This document shows positions 8,072 to 16,023 of a stretch of DNA of 55,082 nt, piece after piece. The notes beneath the pieces were generated by a model. It was given only the letters and a program-made list of their open reading frames with translations. It searched no databases and was not told where the DNA came from. The stretch covers positions 1-55,082 of the forward strand of contig JAKOXH010000069.1 in the NCBI GenBank assembly GCA_029781135.1. The letters run 5' to 3'. Made by a program: the position numbers and the translations under genes. Position 1 is the first letter of the stretch, and each line of letters begins with the position of its first letter. This DNA comes from Planctomycetota bacterium (lineage in GTDB: Bacteria > Planctomycetota > Planctomycetia > Pirellulales > Lacipirellulaceae).

Positions 8072-8208
8072 TCGTAGGTCAGGCTTTAGCCTGACCGATC
8101 GTCGCCACTTGACTAACGTTGTTATGCAATGACCGGGAAGCGGCCGGACTGATGTTTCGGTGCGTACACGCAATCCGAGCGTCTGTCAGGCTGAAGCCTG
8201 ACCTACTT
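8072..8208. repeat. GTAGGTCAGGC inverted repeat ending in ubiB
   Basis: GTAGGTCAGGCTTTAGCCTGAC (8073-8094) faces GTCAGGCTGAAGCCTGACCTAC (about 8186-8207), separated by about 90 bases. Each arm is also a short palindrome. The right arm reaches into the end of the UbiB-like gene and supplies its TAG stop codon. Confidence 0.75.
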
Positions 8209-9861
8209 CCGCTGATCGAGATGGCCCGACTTGTTGATCGCTCGCAGCAAGCGCCACCCCAAGAACGCGCTCAGCATCACGCCCATCGTTCCGGGAACCG
8301 ATACCCCGCGGAACGCCCAAGAGTCCCGGCTAATCAGCAGCGACGAGCCGAGAAACAGCGAACTCGTTAGCATCCCCAGCACGAGCCGATTCACCGAGGG
8401 TTCCAAACCGCGGTGATCGAGGTGGACGTCGAACTTGCCGCTTTCCACCTGCTGCAAGATATCGCGCAGTCGTCGTGGCAAAATCTCGGCCAGCTTCTCG
8501 ACTTCCGTGTAAATCCGCCGCGCTTTGCGGAACTGCCGCGCCGGCGACAACCGCCGCCGCAGCATCTTCTTTTGATACGGCTGGATCAGTTCCATCAAGC
8601 TGAAATTCGGCTCCAGCATGCGTGCCGTGCCTTCGAGCATCACCAGCACCTTGATTAGCATCGAGAGCGACGGCACCAGCGAAATCCGGTACCGCTGCAC
8701 GATCTCGATCATTTCCGTGAGCGCCCCGGCCAAATCGAACGCTTCCACCGGCTGATTCGCGTAATGATTGACGAATTCCGCCAGGTCGACGTTCAGTGCT
8801 AACTCGTCCAGCCCCGGCGGCACCGAACCCAACCGCATCACCAGCGACGTCAGTTGCTGCGAATCTTGCGAGACGATCGAAATCAGCAGGTCTTCAATCT
8901 CTTCCCGCAATTGCTCATCCAGCCGCGCCACCATGCCGAAATCCAAGAGGCCAATCGTGCCGTTTGGCAGCACGACGATGTTCCCTGGGTGCGGATCGCC
9001 GTGATAAAACCCATGATGAAAAATCATCTCCAAGTACATCTCGGCGCCATGCCGCGTGACCGCGCGCACGTCGATATTCGGTATTTCCCGCACCGCCGGG
9101 TCGCAAAGTCTTACACCGTCCAACGATTCCATCGTGAGCACGCGACCGGTCGATAGCTCTGGGTAGAACTTGGGAATCCGCACGAACTGCGACCGGCTGA
9201 AATTCCGCTCAAACTGCTGCAGATTCCGCGCCTCGCGGGCAAAATCCAATTCCCGCCGCACGATCCGCCGGAACTCAGCCACTGTGGCCTGCGGCCGATA
9301 CGACTGTAGCTCCGGAAGCTTCTCCGCCAGCTGCGCCAGCCCCGCGAGAATGTCGAGATCGACCTCCATCCGCCGTCGAATGCCGGCATGCTGCACTTTC
9401 ACGACGACATCTTCGCCTGAATGCAGCCGCGCGCGATGCACCTGCCCGATGGAAGCGGATGCGAGCGGCGTCGTATCAAAATCGCCGAACAACGTTTCCA
9501 GCGGCTGCTCGAACTCCGCTTCAATCGTCGCGCGCACCACCTTCGCATCATCACACCCTACCTGCGTTTGCAGCTTCTGCAACTCGTGCGCGAGCGGCAT
9601 GCCAACCTGATCGGGCCGCGTGCTCAGAATTTGCCCCAGCTTGATGAACGTCGGCCCCAGTTCCTCGATCGCCATCCGAATCCGTGTCTCGCGGCTCAAA
9701 TGGGCGAGCTTCTCGCCGTCGCGGTTTTTGAGGAATCCTTTCACGAGCGGCACATCGAACCGGCTCACCCAACCAGCCAGCCCGTACTTGCTGAGAATCG
9801 TGAGAATCTCGCCCCAGCGATTCACATTGCGATATACATTGGGAATGGTGGTGATTTTCAT
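8203..9861 (-). CDS. ABC1/UbiB-family atypical kinase
   Basis: A 552-residue protein starting at the ATG at 9861 (MKITTIPNVYRNVNRWGEIL); longer readings run through repeats. It has the family hallmarks: the KxGQ motif (F-I-K-L-G-Q-I-L-S-T-R-P-D), the alanine-rich loop A-S-I-G-Q-V-H-R-A, the lysine strand V-V-V-K-V-Q, the catalytic H-G-D-P-H-P-G-N and L-D-F-G. Two C-terminal hydrophobic segments (about 495-540) would anchor it in the inner membrane. UbiB proteins support quinone and isoprenoid-lipid handling as ATPases. The stop codon comes from an adjacent repeat arm. Confidence 0.9.
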   Translation of the reverse strand: MKITTIPNVYRNVNRWGEILTILSKYGLAGWVSRFDVPLVKGFLKNRDGEKLAHLSRETRIRMAIEELGPTFIKLGQILSTRPDQVGMPLAHELQKLQTQVGCDDAKVVRATIEAEFEQPLETLFGDFDTTPLASASIGQVHRARLHSGEDVVVKVQHAGIRRRMEVDLDILAGLAQLAEKLPELQSYRPQATVAEFRRIVRRELDFAREARNLQQFERNFSRSQFVRIPKFYPELSTGRVLTMESLDGVRLCDPAVREIPNIDVRAVTRHGAEMYLEMIFHHGFYHGDPHPGNIVVLPNGTIGLLDFGMVARLDEQLREEIEDLLISIVSQDSQQLTSLVMRLGSVPPGLDELALNVDLAEFVNHYANQPVEAFDLAGALTEMIEIVQRYRISLVPSLSMLIKVLVMLEGTARMLEPNFSLMELIQPYQKKMLRRRLSPARQFRKARRIYTEVEKLAEILPRRLRDILQQVESGKFDVHLDHRGLEPSVNRLVLGMLTSSLFLGSSLLISRDSWAFRGVSVPGTMGVMLSAFLGWRLLRAINKSGHLDQRK

Positions 9862-10078
9862 ACATTCTTCCCTCTCCCACTGGGAGAGGGCCGGGGTGAG
9901 GGTATTTCCGCTCACCTCAAAAACCATGCCGAGGGTGGCTGGGGTCGAGCCGCAGGCGAGCCCCCAGGACCGTAGGGTGGGCACCGCCCACCATCCACAC
10001 GGGCATGCCGGCAATCGGTGGGCAATGCCCACCCTACTTCCCTACTTCAATTCTCACCAACCGCGTCCCCGAATTCAA
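9862..10078. repeat. Cluster of three repeat families, no gene
   Basis: In order: CTCTCCCACTGGGAGAGG with GCCGGGGTGAGGG (9871-9902), GGTGGCTGGGGTCGAGCC with GAGCCCCCAG (9938-9968), and GTAGGGTGGGCACCGCCC (9971-9990) facing GGGCAATGCCCACCCTAC (10018-10036). All three families recur elsewhere in the window. Confidence 0.8.
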
Positions 10079-10774
10079 TCAGGCCACCGCAACGAGCCGC
10101 CCGGCATCGAGTTCCATCCGCTTGTGCAGCATGCCCGCCAGCGTTTCGCTATGCGTCACCACCACCAAAATCGCGTTCCGCTCGGCCTGCAGTTCCAGGA
10201 GAAGTTTGCCGATCGAACCGGCCGTCGTGCGGTCGAGGTTGCCCGTCGGCTCGTCGGCCAAGAGTAGCGTTGGCTCGCGCACCAAAGCCCGGGCAATCGC
10301 GACCCGCTGCCGCTCGCCGCCAGAAAGCTCCGCGGGGCGATGCGCGAGCCGTTCCGCCAACCCCACGCGGCCCAGCAATTCAGCCGCTCGATGCTGGTCC
10401 TCCGGCGCTGCCGCCCCGTCGGCCAGAAACGGCACCAGCACATTTTCGAGCACCGTACATTGCGGCAAGAGATGGTGCTCTTGAAACACGAACCCGATAT
10501 TCTCGCGGCGATACTCGGCCAGTTCCGCCTCATCCAACTGAAAAGGATCCTCGCGCGCGAGCGTCACGCGCCCCGAGGTTGGCGGTTCGAGCGTTCCCAG
10601 AATCGACAGCAGCGTACTTTTGCCCGACCCGCTCGGCCCCAGAATCGCGAGATTTTCACCCCGCCGCAACGAGAACGACACGCCATTCAACACTCGCAAC
10701 GGCTCCGCCGGCGTCGCGTACTCTTTGGCGACGTTCTCCACCACCAACTCCGCCGGCGACGCACTACTTGCCAT
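10079..10774 (-). CDS. LolD/MacB-type ABC transporter ATP-binding protein
   Basis: A 231-residue ATPase from the ATG at 10774 (MASSASPAELVVENVAKEYA). It has Walker A G-P-S-G-S-G-K-S-T, Q-loop F-Q-E-H-H-L-L-P-Q, signature L-S-G-G-E-R-Q-R-V-A-I-A-R-A-L, Walker B L-L-L-A-D-E-P-T-G-N-L-D and a switch histidine in V-V-T-H-S. The T-G-N-L-D D-loop is typical of the LolD/MacB/FtsE group, which powers lipoprotein release or tripartite export at the inner membrane. No permease gene is adjacent in the window, so the substrate is unknown. Confidence 0.88.
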   Translation of the reverse strand: MASSASPAELVVENVAKEYATPAEPLRVLNGVSFSLRRGENLAILGPSGSGKSTLLSILGTLEPPTSGRVTLAREDPFQLDEAELAEYRRENIGFVFQEHHLLPQCTVLENVLVPFLADGAAAPEDQHRAAELLGRVGLAERLAHRPAELSGGERQRVAIARALVREPTLLLADEPTGNLDRTTAGSIGKLLLELQAERNAILVVVTHSETLAGMLHKRMELDAGRLVAVA

Positions 10775-10796
10775 ATTCCGCCTGCCACTCAACAAC

Positions 10797-11085
10797 CGTA
10801 GGGTGGGCACCGCCCACCAATTCCGTTCCCGCCACAAACGATTCTAGTCTCACGCAAAGGCGCGAAGGCGCAAAGACAAATGCCGACTTCTGTAAACCAC
10901 AAAGCCACGAAGATCACAAAGGGAAAGACGAGTATCGAGAAAACACTAATCCGACAAACTCTTCGTGTCCTTCGTGCCTTCGTGGTTCCTTTCCGAAAAC
11001 TTTGCGTCTTTGCGCCTTTGCGTGAGACAAATCCGGTCCGAAAGAAATCTTTGCGTCTTGGCGCCTTGGCGTGAGACAACTCCGC
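10797..11085. repeat. Repeat-filled intergenic region
   Basis: It holds one GTAGGGTGGGCACCGCCCACC copy (10797-10822), then a large inverted structure in which CTCACGCAAAGGCGCGAAGG (10850) faces CTTTGCGCCTTTGCGTGAGA (about 11010-11030) and a second CTTGGCGTGAGAC arm (11067). The middle also has CACGAAG/CTTCGTG pairs. No gene is supported here. Confidence 0.7.
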
Positions 11086-11505
11086 TTACTCCGCCATCGC
11101 CCGCAGCTTGCTCGCAACCTCCGCCGGTATCGCAATCGAGACCGGCACCTGCCCGTGCGGCACGCGGCAGCACACGCTGGTCATCTGCCCCGTGGCCACA
11201 TCGCGGCCGTGCTGCGTGAACACGAACTTGTACGTCACGCTCTTCGTGCCGACGCGTTCGACCGTCACATCGATATCCAAAACGTCTTCGCACTTGGCCG
11301 GCGAATGAAATTCGCACGAAGCCGCCACGCGCGGGAAGCTCACCACGTCGCCGTTCACCGTCGAGTAGACGCTGAACCCGAGGCTACGAATGAGCTGATG
11401 CTCGGCCGCCTCCATGAACCGGAAGAACGCCGAGAAATGCATGATGCCGGCCATGTCGGTGTCCGAAAACTCGACAAACCGACTTGTACGAAACGGCGTA
11501 GGCAT
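11086..11505 (-). CDS. Hotdog-fold acyl-CoA thioesterase (4-hydroxybenzoyl-CoA type)
   Basis: A 139-residue single hotdog domain. The N-terminal F-S-D-T-D-M-A-G-I-M-H-F carries the aspartate and the turn typical of 4HBT thioesterases (usually D-x-D-x-x-G-x-x-x-F/Y-x-x-Y). A long helix (F-F-R-F-M-E-A-A-E) and beta strands with V-T-V-E-R-V-G-T-K-S-V-T-Y follow. Such enzymes hydrolyse acyl- or aryl-CoA thioesters in the cytoplasm. The substrate cannot be read from sequence. It is isolated by repeats on both sides. Confidence 0.85.
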   Translation of the reverse strand: MPTPFRTSRFVEFSDTDMAGIMHFSAFFRFMEAAEHQLIRSLGFSVYSTVNGDVVSFPRVAASCEFHSPAKCEDVLDIDVTVERVGTKSVTYKFVFTQHGRDVATGQMTSVCCRVPHGQVPVSIAIPAEVASKLRAMAE

Positions 11506-11512
11506 GGTGATG

Positions 11513-11612
11513 GCAGATTTAAGATGTGAGATTTAAGATTGAAGATTGAAGATTTTTTGCGGTCCGAATTCCAATCTTAAATCAAAAATCCTACATCTTA
11601 AATCCTACATCC
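11513..11612. repeat. GATTTAAGAT-type AT-rich inverted repeat
   Basis: GATTTAAGATGTGAGATTTAAG units (11516-11545) face CTTAAATC/CCTACATC units (11575-11612). Similar AT-rich copies occur at 35338-35424 and 45778-45890. It lies directly upstream of the thioesterase start, where it could form a strong transcript hairpin. Confidence 0.65.
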
Positions 11613-11619
11613 TCCGCCC

Positions 11620-11892
11620 TCAGTCTCCCACATACGGCAACAGCGCCATGAACCGCGCCCGCTTGATCGCCCGGGCGACCGCGTGTTGGCTGGCGGCGTG
11701 GCAACCGGTCTTGCGGCGGCTCACAATGCGGCCATGCCGATTGGTGAGCTTGGTGAGCAGATCGAGGTCCTTGTAATCCACGTACATCGGCCGCGGCGCC
11801 CGGCCATCCACGTAAATCGGATCGCGCTTCGGCACCTTCTTGATATTCTTGTTGCGATTGTTGCGTTCGTTACGATCTTGATACGGCGGCAT
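11620..11892 (-). CDS. rpsR: 30S ribosomal protein bS18
   Basis: A 90-residue basic protein. The core Y-V-D-Y-K-D-L-D-L-L-T-K-L, then H-G-R-I-V-S-R-R-K-T-G and H-A-V-A-R-A-I-K-R-A-R-F-M-A-L-L-P-Y, is the bS18 fold that binds bS6 and 16S rRNA in the small-subunit platform. The N-terminal 25 residues are a charged extension. The usual neighbours rpsF and rplI are absent, so the gene stands apart from the common S6-S18-L9 operon. Confidence 0.95.
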   Translation of the reverse strand: MPPYQDRNERNNRNKNIKKVPKRDPIYVDGRAPRPMYVDYKDLDLLTKLTNRHGRIVSRRKTGCHAASQHAVARAIKRARFMALLPYVGD

Positions 11893-12078
11893 GGCGAATT
11901 ACCCAATAACCTCGGTTGGCGATAACCCCATCAATCCTGCACTGCCAATGATCTCTTGTTTAGCCGCGACGCGATAGCGGAGCGCGGAAGCCAAACCCAA
12001 GGCGCGCACAGAACTCATTTAACTTGAGCCTCGTATTGTAGCGGAACCCAACCAGGCCGCCAAGGGACGACCAAACAA

Positions 12079-12540
12079 CTACGGTCTCACGATAATTGCC
12101 AACAAAATGGCGACCATCGCCGTCAGAAAAAGCATAAAACGCAGGCTGAATCGACGCATTCGCTTGATTCCCAGAACTGCCGCGAGTGCGCCGGTAGTCA
12201 GAATCGGAAACCAATGCGGACAACAAACGACCGCCGGATAGGTCCACAGAATTCCAAAACCGTGCCGGTTGGAACGCCTACGCAAAGTCTCGAAGATCGT
12301 GGCCGCATCGTGACTCTTCGCATCGTAACTCTGCACGCCGGTTGGCGTGTTCCCATGAAGACTCGGATCGAGCTGCACAATTTTTATCCGGCCTTCCATA
12401 GAAACTATCTGCGCCGACGCGACTGGGTTTGGCCAAAACACAACATCTGCCCAAAAGTGACTGCGTATGCAGAGTGCAACGAGCGCTGCACAAACCACAC
12501 CGAAAACGCCCGCCAACACGAGTTGAACGATTCGTAGCAT
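12079..12540 (-). CDS. Small membrane protein with planctomycete FSLR motif
   Basis: A 153-residue protein from the ATG at 12540. An N-terminal membrane segment (L-V-L-A-G-V-F-G-V-V-C-A-A-L-V-A-L) precedes an outside-facing region (about 30-95), then two hydrophobic segments. The C-terminus R-F-S-L-R-F-M-L-F-L-T-A-M-V-A-I-L-L-A is the motif that ends many planctomycete small membrane proteins. Function unknown. A similar gene follows upstream at 12617-12895. Confidence 0.65.
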   Translation of the reverse strand: MLRIVQLVLAGVFGVVCAALVALCIRSHFWADVVFWPNPVASAQIVSMEGRIKIVQLDPSLHGNTPTGVQSYDAKSHDAATIFETLRRRSNRHGFGILWTYPAVVCCPHWFPILTTGALAAVLGIKRMRRFSLRFMLFLTAMVAILLAIIVRP

Positions 12541-12616
12541 TGAGTACTCCCACACTATTGGCCTGGAGCACCGCTGAGCATACCACATTGCAGCGTTTAT
12601 GTCGGTACGAGCCGTC

Positions 12617-12895
12617 CTAGTATTTCCGGCTTAAGAATAGGGTTACGGCTCCGAGAAGTAGAGCAATGACGGTCATCGCGATTAGCAGAGAGCGAAGGCT
12701 AAACCGCCATTTTCTTCGCTGTCCAATTGAAATTAATCCAACGAAACTTCCCACTAGGATCGCGACCAACGTCCCCGCGATAAGCGCGCGAATTGGCGGT
12801 GCGCTGTCTGCGAGTCGTCCGCCAGCATAAGCACATCCACCAATCAGGCCGAAAAGTGCCGCACGGAACCATTCACTATTACATCCTTCACTCAT
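12617..12895 (-). CDS. Small membrane protein with planctomycete FSLR motif
   Basis: From the ATG at 12895 the product is 92 residues (MSEGCNSEWFRAALFGLIGG). Three hydrophobic stretches are visible, and near the end R-F-S-L-R-S-L-L-I-A-M-T-V-I-A-L-L-L-G, the same motif as the neighbour at 12079. The two genes are same-strand neighbours with about 75 bases between them and are likely related. Function unknown. Confidence 0.65.
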   Translation of the reverse strand: MSEGCNSEWFRAALFGLIGGCAYAGGRLADSAPPIRALIAGTLVAILVGSFVGLISIGQRRKWRFSLRSLLIAMTVIALLLGAVTLFLSRKY

Positions 12896-12925
12896 GATTC
12901 CGAACCAGGATGATTGCAATGTGGG

Positions 12926-14368
12926 TCAATGAAGTCCAAAGTTCGACTTGCTGATAAGTTCTCGATATAAGCTCCGCGTCCGCTGCGCCATCTCCGCAGC
13001 ATTATACCGCTCGTACACCGCCCGCTGGCCGATAATTCCCAATTGCGTTGCTCGATCAGGATCGCGCAGTACCTCGGCCAATCGCTCCGCCAGGTCCGCT
13101 GCGTCATGCGGCCGATGCAACACACCGCCGCCCGTGTCGGCAATCATTTCCGTAAAACTACCGTGCTCGGGCAACACCACCGGCACGGCATTCGCCATCG
13201 CCTCGAGCGCCGGCATTCCCTTCGACTCGCGATACACGGTCGGCGTGCTGAACACGTCGAGCGACTGTAGGAACGCGATCTTTTGCGTGCGATCCAACTC
13301 GCCATGATAACGAAACCGACCCGCCAGCGGTCCCGCTGCCGCTCGCCGTTCAAGTGACTCAAGATACGGCCGATCACTCTCGCCCAAGTATCCCGCCGCG
13401 TGCAGTTCGAATACTGGAACATCGCCACGTGCCGCCAATTGCTCACACGCCTCGACCAACAAATGCAAACCTTTATCCTCACAAACACGCGCGAGGAACC
13501 CGATGACTCGCGGCCTAACTTCTTCATGCTCTCCCTCCCCCTTGGGGGGAGGGCCGGGGAGGGGGACAGCACGTGCCGAAGTTATTCTCAAGTCGTTCCT
13601 TGGGTCCTGCGACACGGAAGACTTGGCATTTCTTCCCCCGGCAGCCCCCGGCTCTGCCGGGGGTTGAAGCGGCCTGTGCCCATCCAACTTCACGCCGTGC
13701 GGAATCACCTGCACCCGCGCGCGATCGACCGACAAATACTCCGCCATGAAATCGGCATAGTAGTGATTCAGCGCGACGAACGCCGCCACATCCGCCGCCC
13801 GTTCGCGCAAATGAGCCCGGGCCTCCTCATAAAACGGCGGCACCAGCTTCTCAATAAACAAGTCCTCGCCCGAAAGTTGGCACACCACCGGCGGCCCGCC
13901 CCGCTCGCGAATCAGCCGGGCCATGCCCACTTGCATCGAATTCGAAAGATGGATCACATCTGGCCGCACTTCCGCGAGCAGCCAATCCACCAGCTTTTCA
14001 ACTTCCTTCCGCAGGTGCCCGGCCTCGCCCTGTAGCATCGAAACCGTGAGGCTCCCCAATTGCGACGGGTCCACACTACCGGCCCGCCGCGAAAGCCGCT
14101 CCAGCAGCGTCGGGCTATCGAGCAGCCGATCGAACCACCACGGCGTGTGCCGGAACAACGGTACCTTTTCTTGCAGATAAACGTTGATGCCGCCAAAAAA
14201 CACGCGGCCAATGCTCACGTCCGGTTCGTCCGTGCGCAGCGGCGTGTACGTGGGCACGAGCAGCACGTCCTCGCCCTGCGCAAGCAACTCGGCCGCCAGC
14301 GTATTATCGTGCAGGCAACTGCCGCAATACATGCCGGCCGCCCCAGCCGTGATGTAAGCAATGCGCAT
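12926..14368 (-). CDS. GT4-family glycosyltransferase with in-frame repeats
   Basis: A 480-residue GT-B enzyme from the ATG at 14368 (MRIAYITAGAAGMYCGSCLH); the longer reading runs through repeats. The N-domain has the G-M-Y-C-G-S-C-L-H-D-N opening and Q-V-I-P-H-G-V; the C-domain has V-I-G-F-L-A-R-V-C-E-D-K-G-L-H-L-L-V-E-A and the nucleotide-binding E-x7-E region (S-K-G-M-P-A-L-E-A-M-A-N-A-V-P). Members transfer sugars to lipid or polysaccharide acceptors. Between the two Rossmann domains (about residues 234-285) lie two translated repeats, giving Pro/Gly-rich sequence in place of a short linker. It ends the lipid-gene cluster that begins at 20142. Confidence 0.88.
   Translation of the reverse strand: MRIAYITAGAAGMYCGSCLHDNTLAAELLAQGEDVLLVPTYTPLRTDEPDVSIGRVFFGGINVYLQEKVPLFRHTPWWFDRLLDSPTLLERLSRRAGSVDPSQLGSLTVSMLQGEAGHLRKEVEKLVDWLLAEVRPDVIHLSNSMQVGMARLIRERGGPPVVCQLSGEDLFIEKLVPPFYEEARAHLRERAADVAAFVALNHYYADFMAEYLSVDRARVQVIPHGVKLDGHRPLQPPAEPGAAGGRNAKSSVSQDPRNDLRITSARAVPLPGPPPKGEGEHEEVRPRVIGFLARVCEDKGLHLLVEACEQLAARGDVPVFELHAAGYLGESDRPYLESLERRAAAGPLAGRFRYHGELDRTQKIAFLQSLDVFSTPTVYRESKGMPALEAMANAVPVVLPEHGSFTEMIADTGGGVLHRPHDAADLAERLAEVLRDPDRATQLGIIGQRAVYERYNAAEMAQRTRSLYRELISKSNFGLH
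13527..13575. repeat. CTCCCCC-GGGGGGAGGGCC repeat inside the glycosyltransferase gene
   Basis: CTCTCCCTCCCCCTTGGGGG with GAGGGCCGGGGAGGGGG belongs to the family also found at 9871, 17957 and 42660. Read on the minus strand it encodes V-P-L-P-G-P-P-P-K-G-E-G-E, in frame. Confidence 0.75.
13637..13668. repeat. CCCCCGGC...GCCGGGGG hairpin inside the glycosyltransferase gene
   Basis: CCCCCGGCAGCCCCCGGCTC faces TGCCGGGGG. It is translated on the minus strand as P-A-E-P-G-A-A-G-G, directly after the G-H-R-P-L-Q-P-P segment. This is a second, different repeat in the same interdomain linker. Confidence 0.65.
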
Positions 14369-14591
14369 TGTGGCAAGGAGCTGGGAGCTAGGAGCGTGGA
14401 GGAAAATAGTATGGACTAACAATAGCTTGCGGCCAAATCGGGTGCCACTGGCTCCGCCAGTGCCTGTCTTTTTCCCAGGCGACGCATTGGGTGGCTGGGG
14501 TCGAGCCGCAGGCGAGCCCCCAGCCCCATCGGCTCTTGACTCTCCGCTCTTGACTCTTGACTCCTCCTTCTGGCCCTCAACCCCCAACCAC
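14369..14591. repeat. Repeat-filled spacer upstream of the glycosyltransferase
   Basis: It contains GGAGCTGGGAGCTAGGAGC (14380), a GGTGGCTGGGGTCGAGCC copy with GAGCCCCCAG (14489-14523), and a CTCTTGACTC tandem (14535-14560) opposing the GGAGC units. No gene is seen. A glycosyltransferase promoter must lie within or beyond this material. Confidence 0.6.
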
Positions 14592-15890
14592 TCAACTCGT
14601 CACGCCTTCCGCTTTCATCCGTTCGAGCCACGGGTCGAGGTCGTTGAAAATATCGCCCGCGCCAGGATGGAAAATCCGGCCAATGAGAATATCCGTCATC
14701 GGCCGTACATGGTGCGGATACTCGCGAATGAACTTGCCCACCCGGAACTGGCCGCAGTACCAGGCCTCGGCCAGCTTGCGCACCCAGCCCGTACCGCGGG
14801 CAAACTCCGGAACCCACTTACCCAGCTGTTCGCCCGACGTGTCGCCGTTCTTGAGCCCTTCCACGATCGTATCGGCCGCAAGCTGCCCGCTCTTCAAAGC
14901 GAACCACACGCCCGACGAATAGATCGGATCGATGAACCCCCACGAATCGCCGACGAGCACCCAGCCATCGCCGCTCGAACGGCTCGTCAGGTACGAGTAT
15001 TCCTTCACCACATCGAGCCCGGCAACCTTCTCCGTACCCGCCAGCCGCTGCCCCATCGCCGGGCAATCGGCCACCTCGCGGGCAAAAATCTCTTCCGGCG
15101 TGCCGGCCCCGGGGCCAAAAAAATAGTCCGCATCGCCCACGACGCCGATACTCACCACATCGTTCGAGAGCGGAATGTGCCAGAACCAGGAGCGGTTCGA
15201 CTGCGTGCGCAAACACACGGTCATGACGCCGTTATCGATCACATCGCGACGCGAGCCGCGGAAGTGCCCCCACACGGCCGCCTTGCGAAAATCCTTATTC
15301 GGCTTCCGCAAACTAAACCGCGCACCAAGTAACCCCGCCTGCCCCGTGGCATCGACAATCACTTTCGCTCGAATCACGTCCCGCGAACTCGGCGAGGCCG
15401 CTTCAGCGGCCGCTGAAGCGGCCTCGCCCGCTCCAACCTCGGCGGCAACCCGCACGCCCACCGCCCGGTCCACCTCGAACACAACCTCCAGCACACGCAC
15501 GCCGCGATGCACTTCCACGCCCTTCTTCACCGCGTTATCCAACAGGAACGGATCGAACTTCTCCCGCTCCACATGCCAAGTGCGACCACATTCGCGCGGG
15601 TCGTGCCGCGTGAACAGAAACGGCGACGATTCCTTGCCGCTGCTGCTGACGAACTGCACGCCCACCTTTTGCACGAACGGTCCATGTTTCAATCCTTCGA
15701 GCACGCCCAGCCGCTCGAACACCCAATACGTCTCCGGCATGAGCGATTCGCCGACCTTCCGCCGCGGTTCCGCATCGCGCTCCAAGAGCAGCACGCGGTA
15801 GCCCACGTCGGCCACCAACGCCGCCGTCGTCGAACCACTCGGCCCACCCCCCATCACAATGCAGTCGTATTCAGCGTGCGAGATCTTCAT
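14592..15890 (-). CDS. FAD-dependent oxidoreductase (geranylgeranyl reductase / halogenase type)
   Basis: A 432-residue flavoprotein. It has the N-terminal dinucleotide fold G-G-G-P-S-G-S-T-T-A (residues 14-23) with E-R-D closing it, K-V-G-E-S-L-M-P, a second FAD motif G-D-S-W-G-F-I-D-P-I-Y-S-S-G-V-W near 305-320, and D-A-T-G-Q. This is the group that includes geranylgeranyl reductases and tryptophan-halogenase-like proteins. The halogenase W-x-W-x-I-P is only partly present (F-W-H-I-P-L). Lying beside a polyprenyl synthetase, reduction of an isoprenoid or lipid double bond is plausible. A 38-bp perfect palindrome is translated at residues 155-167. Confidence 0.82.
   Translation of the reverse strand: MKISHAEYDCIVMGGGPSGSTTAALVADVGYRVLLLERDAEPRRKVGESLMPETYWVFERLGVLEGLKHGPFVQKVGVQFVSSSGKESSPFLFTRHDPRECGRTWHVEREKFDPFLLDNAVKKGVEVHRGVRVLEVVFEVDRAVGVRVAAEVGAGEAASAAAEAASPSSRDVIRAKVIVDATGQAGLLGARFSLRKPNKDFRKAAVWGHFRGSRRDVIDNGVMTVCLRTQSNRSWFWHIPLSNDVVSIGVVGDADYFFGPGAGTPEEIFAREVADCPAMGQRLAGTEKVAGLDVVKEYSYLTSRSSGDGWVLVGDSWGFIDPIYSSGVWFALKSGQLAADTIVEGLKNGDTSGEQLGKWVPEFARGTGWVRKLAEAWYCGQFRVGKFIREYPHHVRPMTDILIGRIFHPGAGDIFNDLDPWLERMKAEGVTS
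15391..15428. repeat. 38-bp perfect palindrome inside the oxidoreductase gene
   Basis: GGCGAGGCCGCTTCAGCGG followed by its exact reverse complement. On the minus strand it is in frame and encodes G-E-A-A-S-A-A-A-E-A-A-S-P, an alanine-rich insert between V-A-A-E-V-G-A and the V-I-R-A-K-V-I-V-D-A-T-G strand. Palindromes this long are rare in coding DNA. Confidence 0.9.
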
Positions 15891-15939
15891 ACTTGTTCGA
15901 ATTTGCTAAACGCTCACAGCAATAGAATTGGTTAAGTCT

Positions 15940-16022
15940 TCAGGATTGAGGATGCGGGATGCGGGGAACAGGGAAATTGAATTGCTCCCTGCCCCCTGCA
16001 TCCCGCATCCTGCATCCTCCCC
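15940..16022. repeat. GAGGATGCGGGATGCGGGG inverted repeat
   Basis: AGGATTGAGGATGCGGGATG and CGGGGAACAGGGA (15941-15974) face TCCCTGCCCCCTGCATCCCG and CATCCTGCATCCTCC (15986-16021). It forms a strong hairpin between the chorismate-lyase-like gene and the oxidoreductase gene. Confidence 0.75.
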
Positions 16023-16023
16023 A

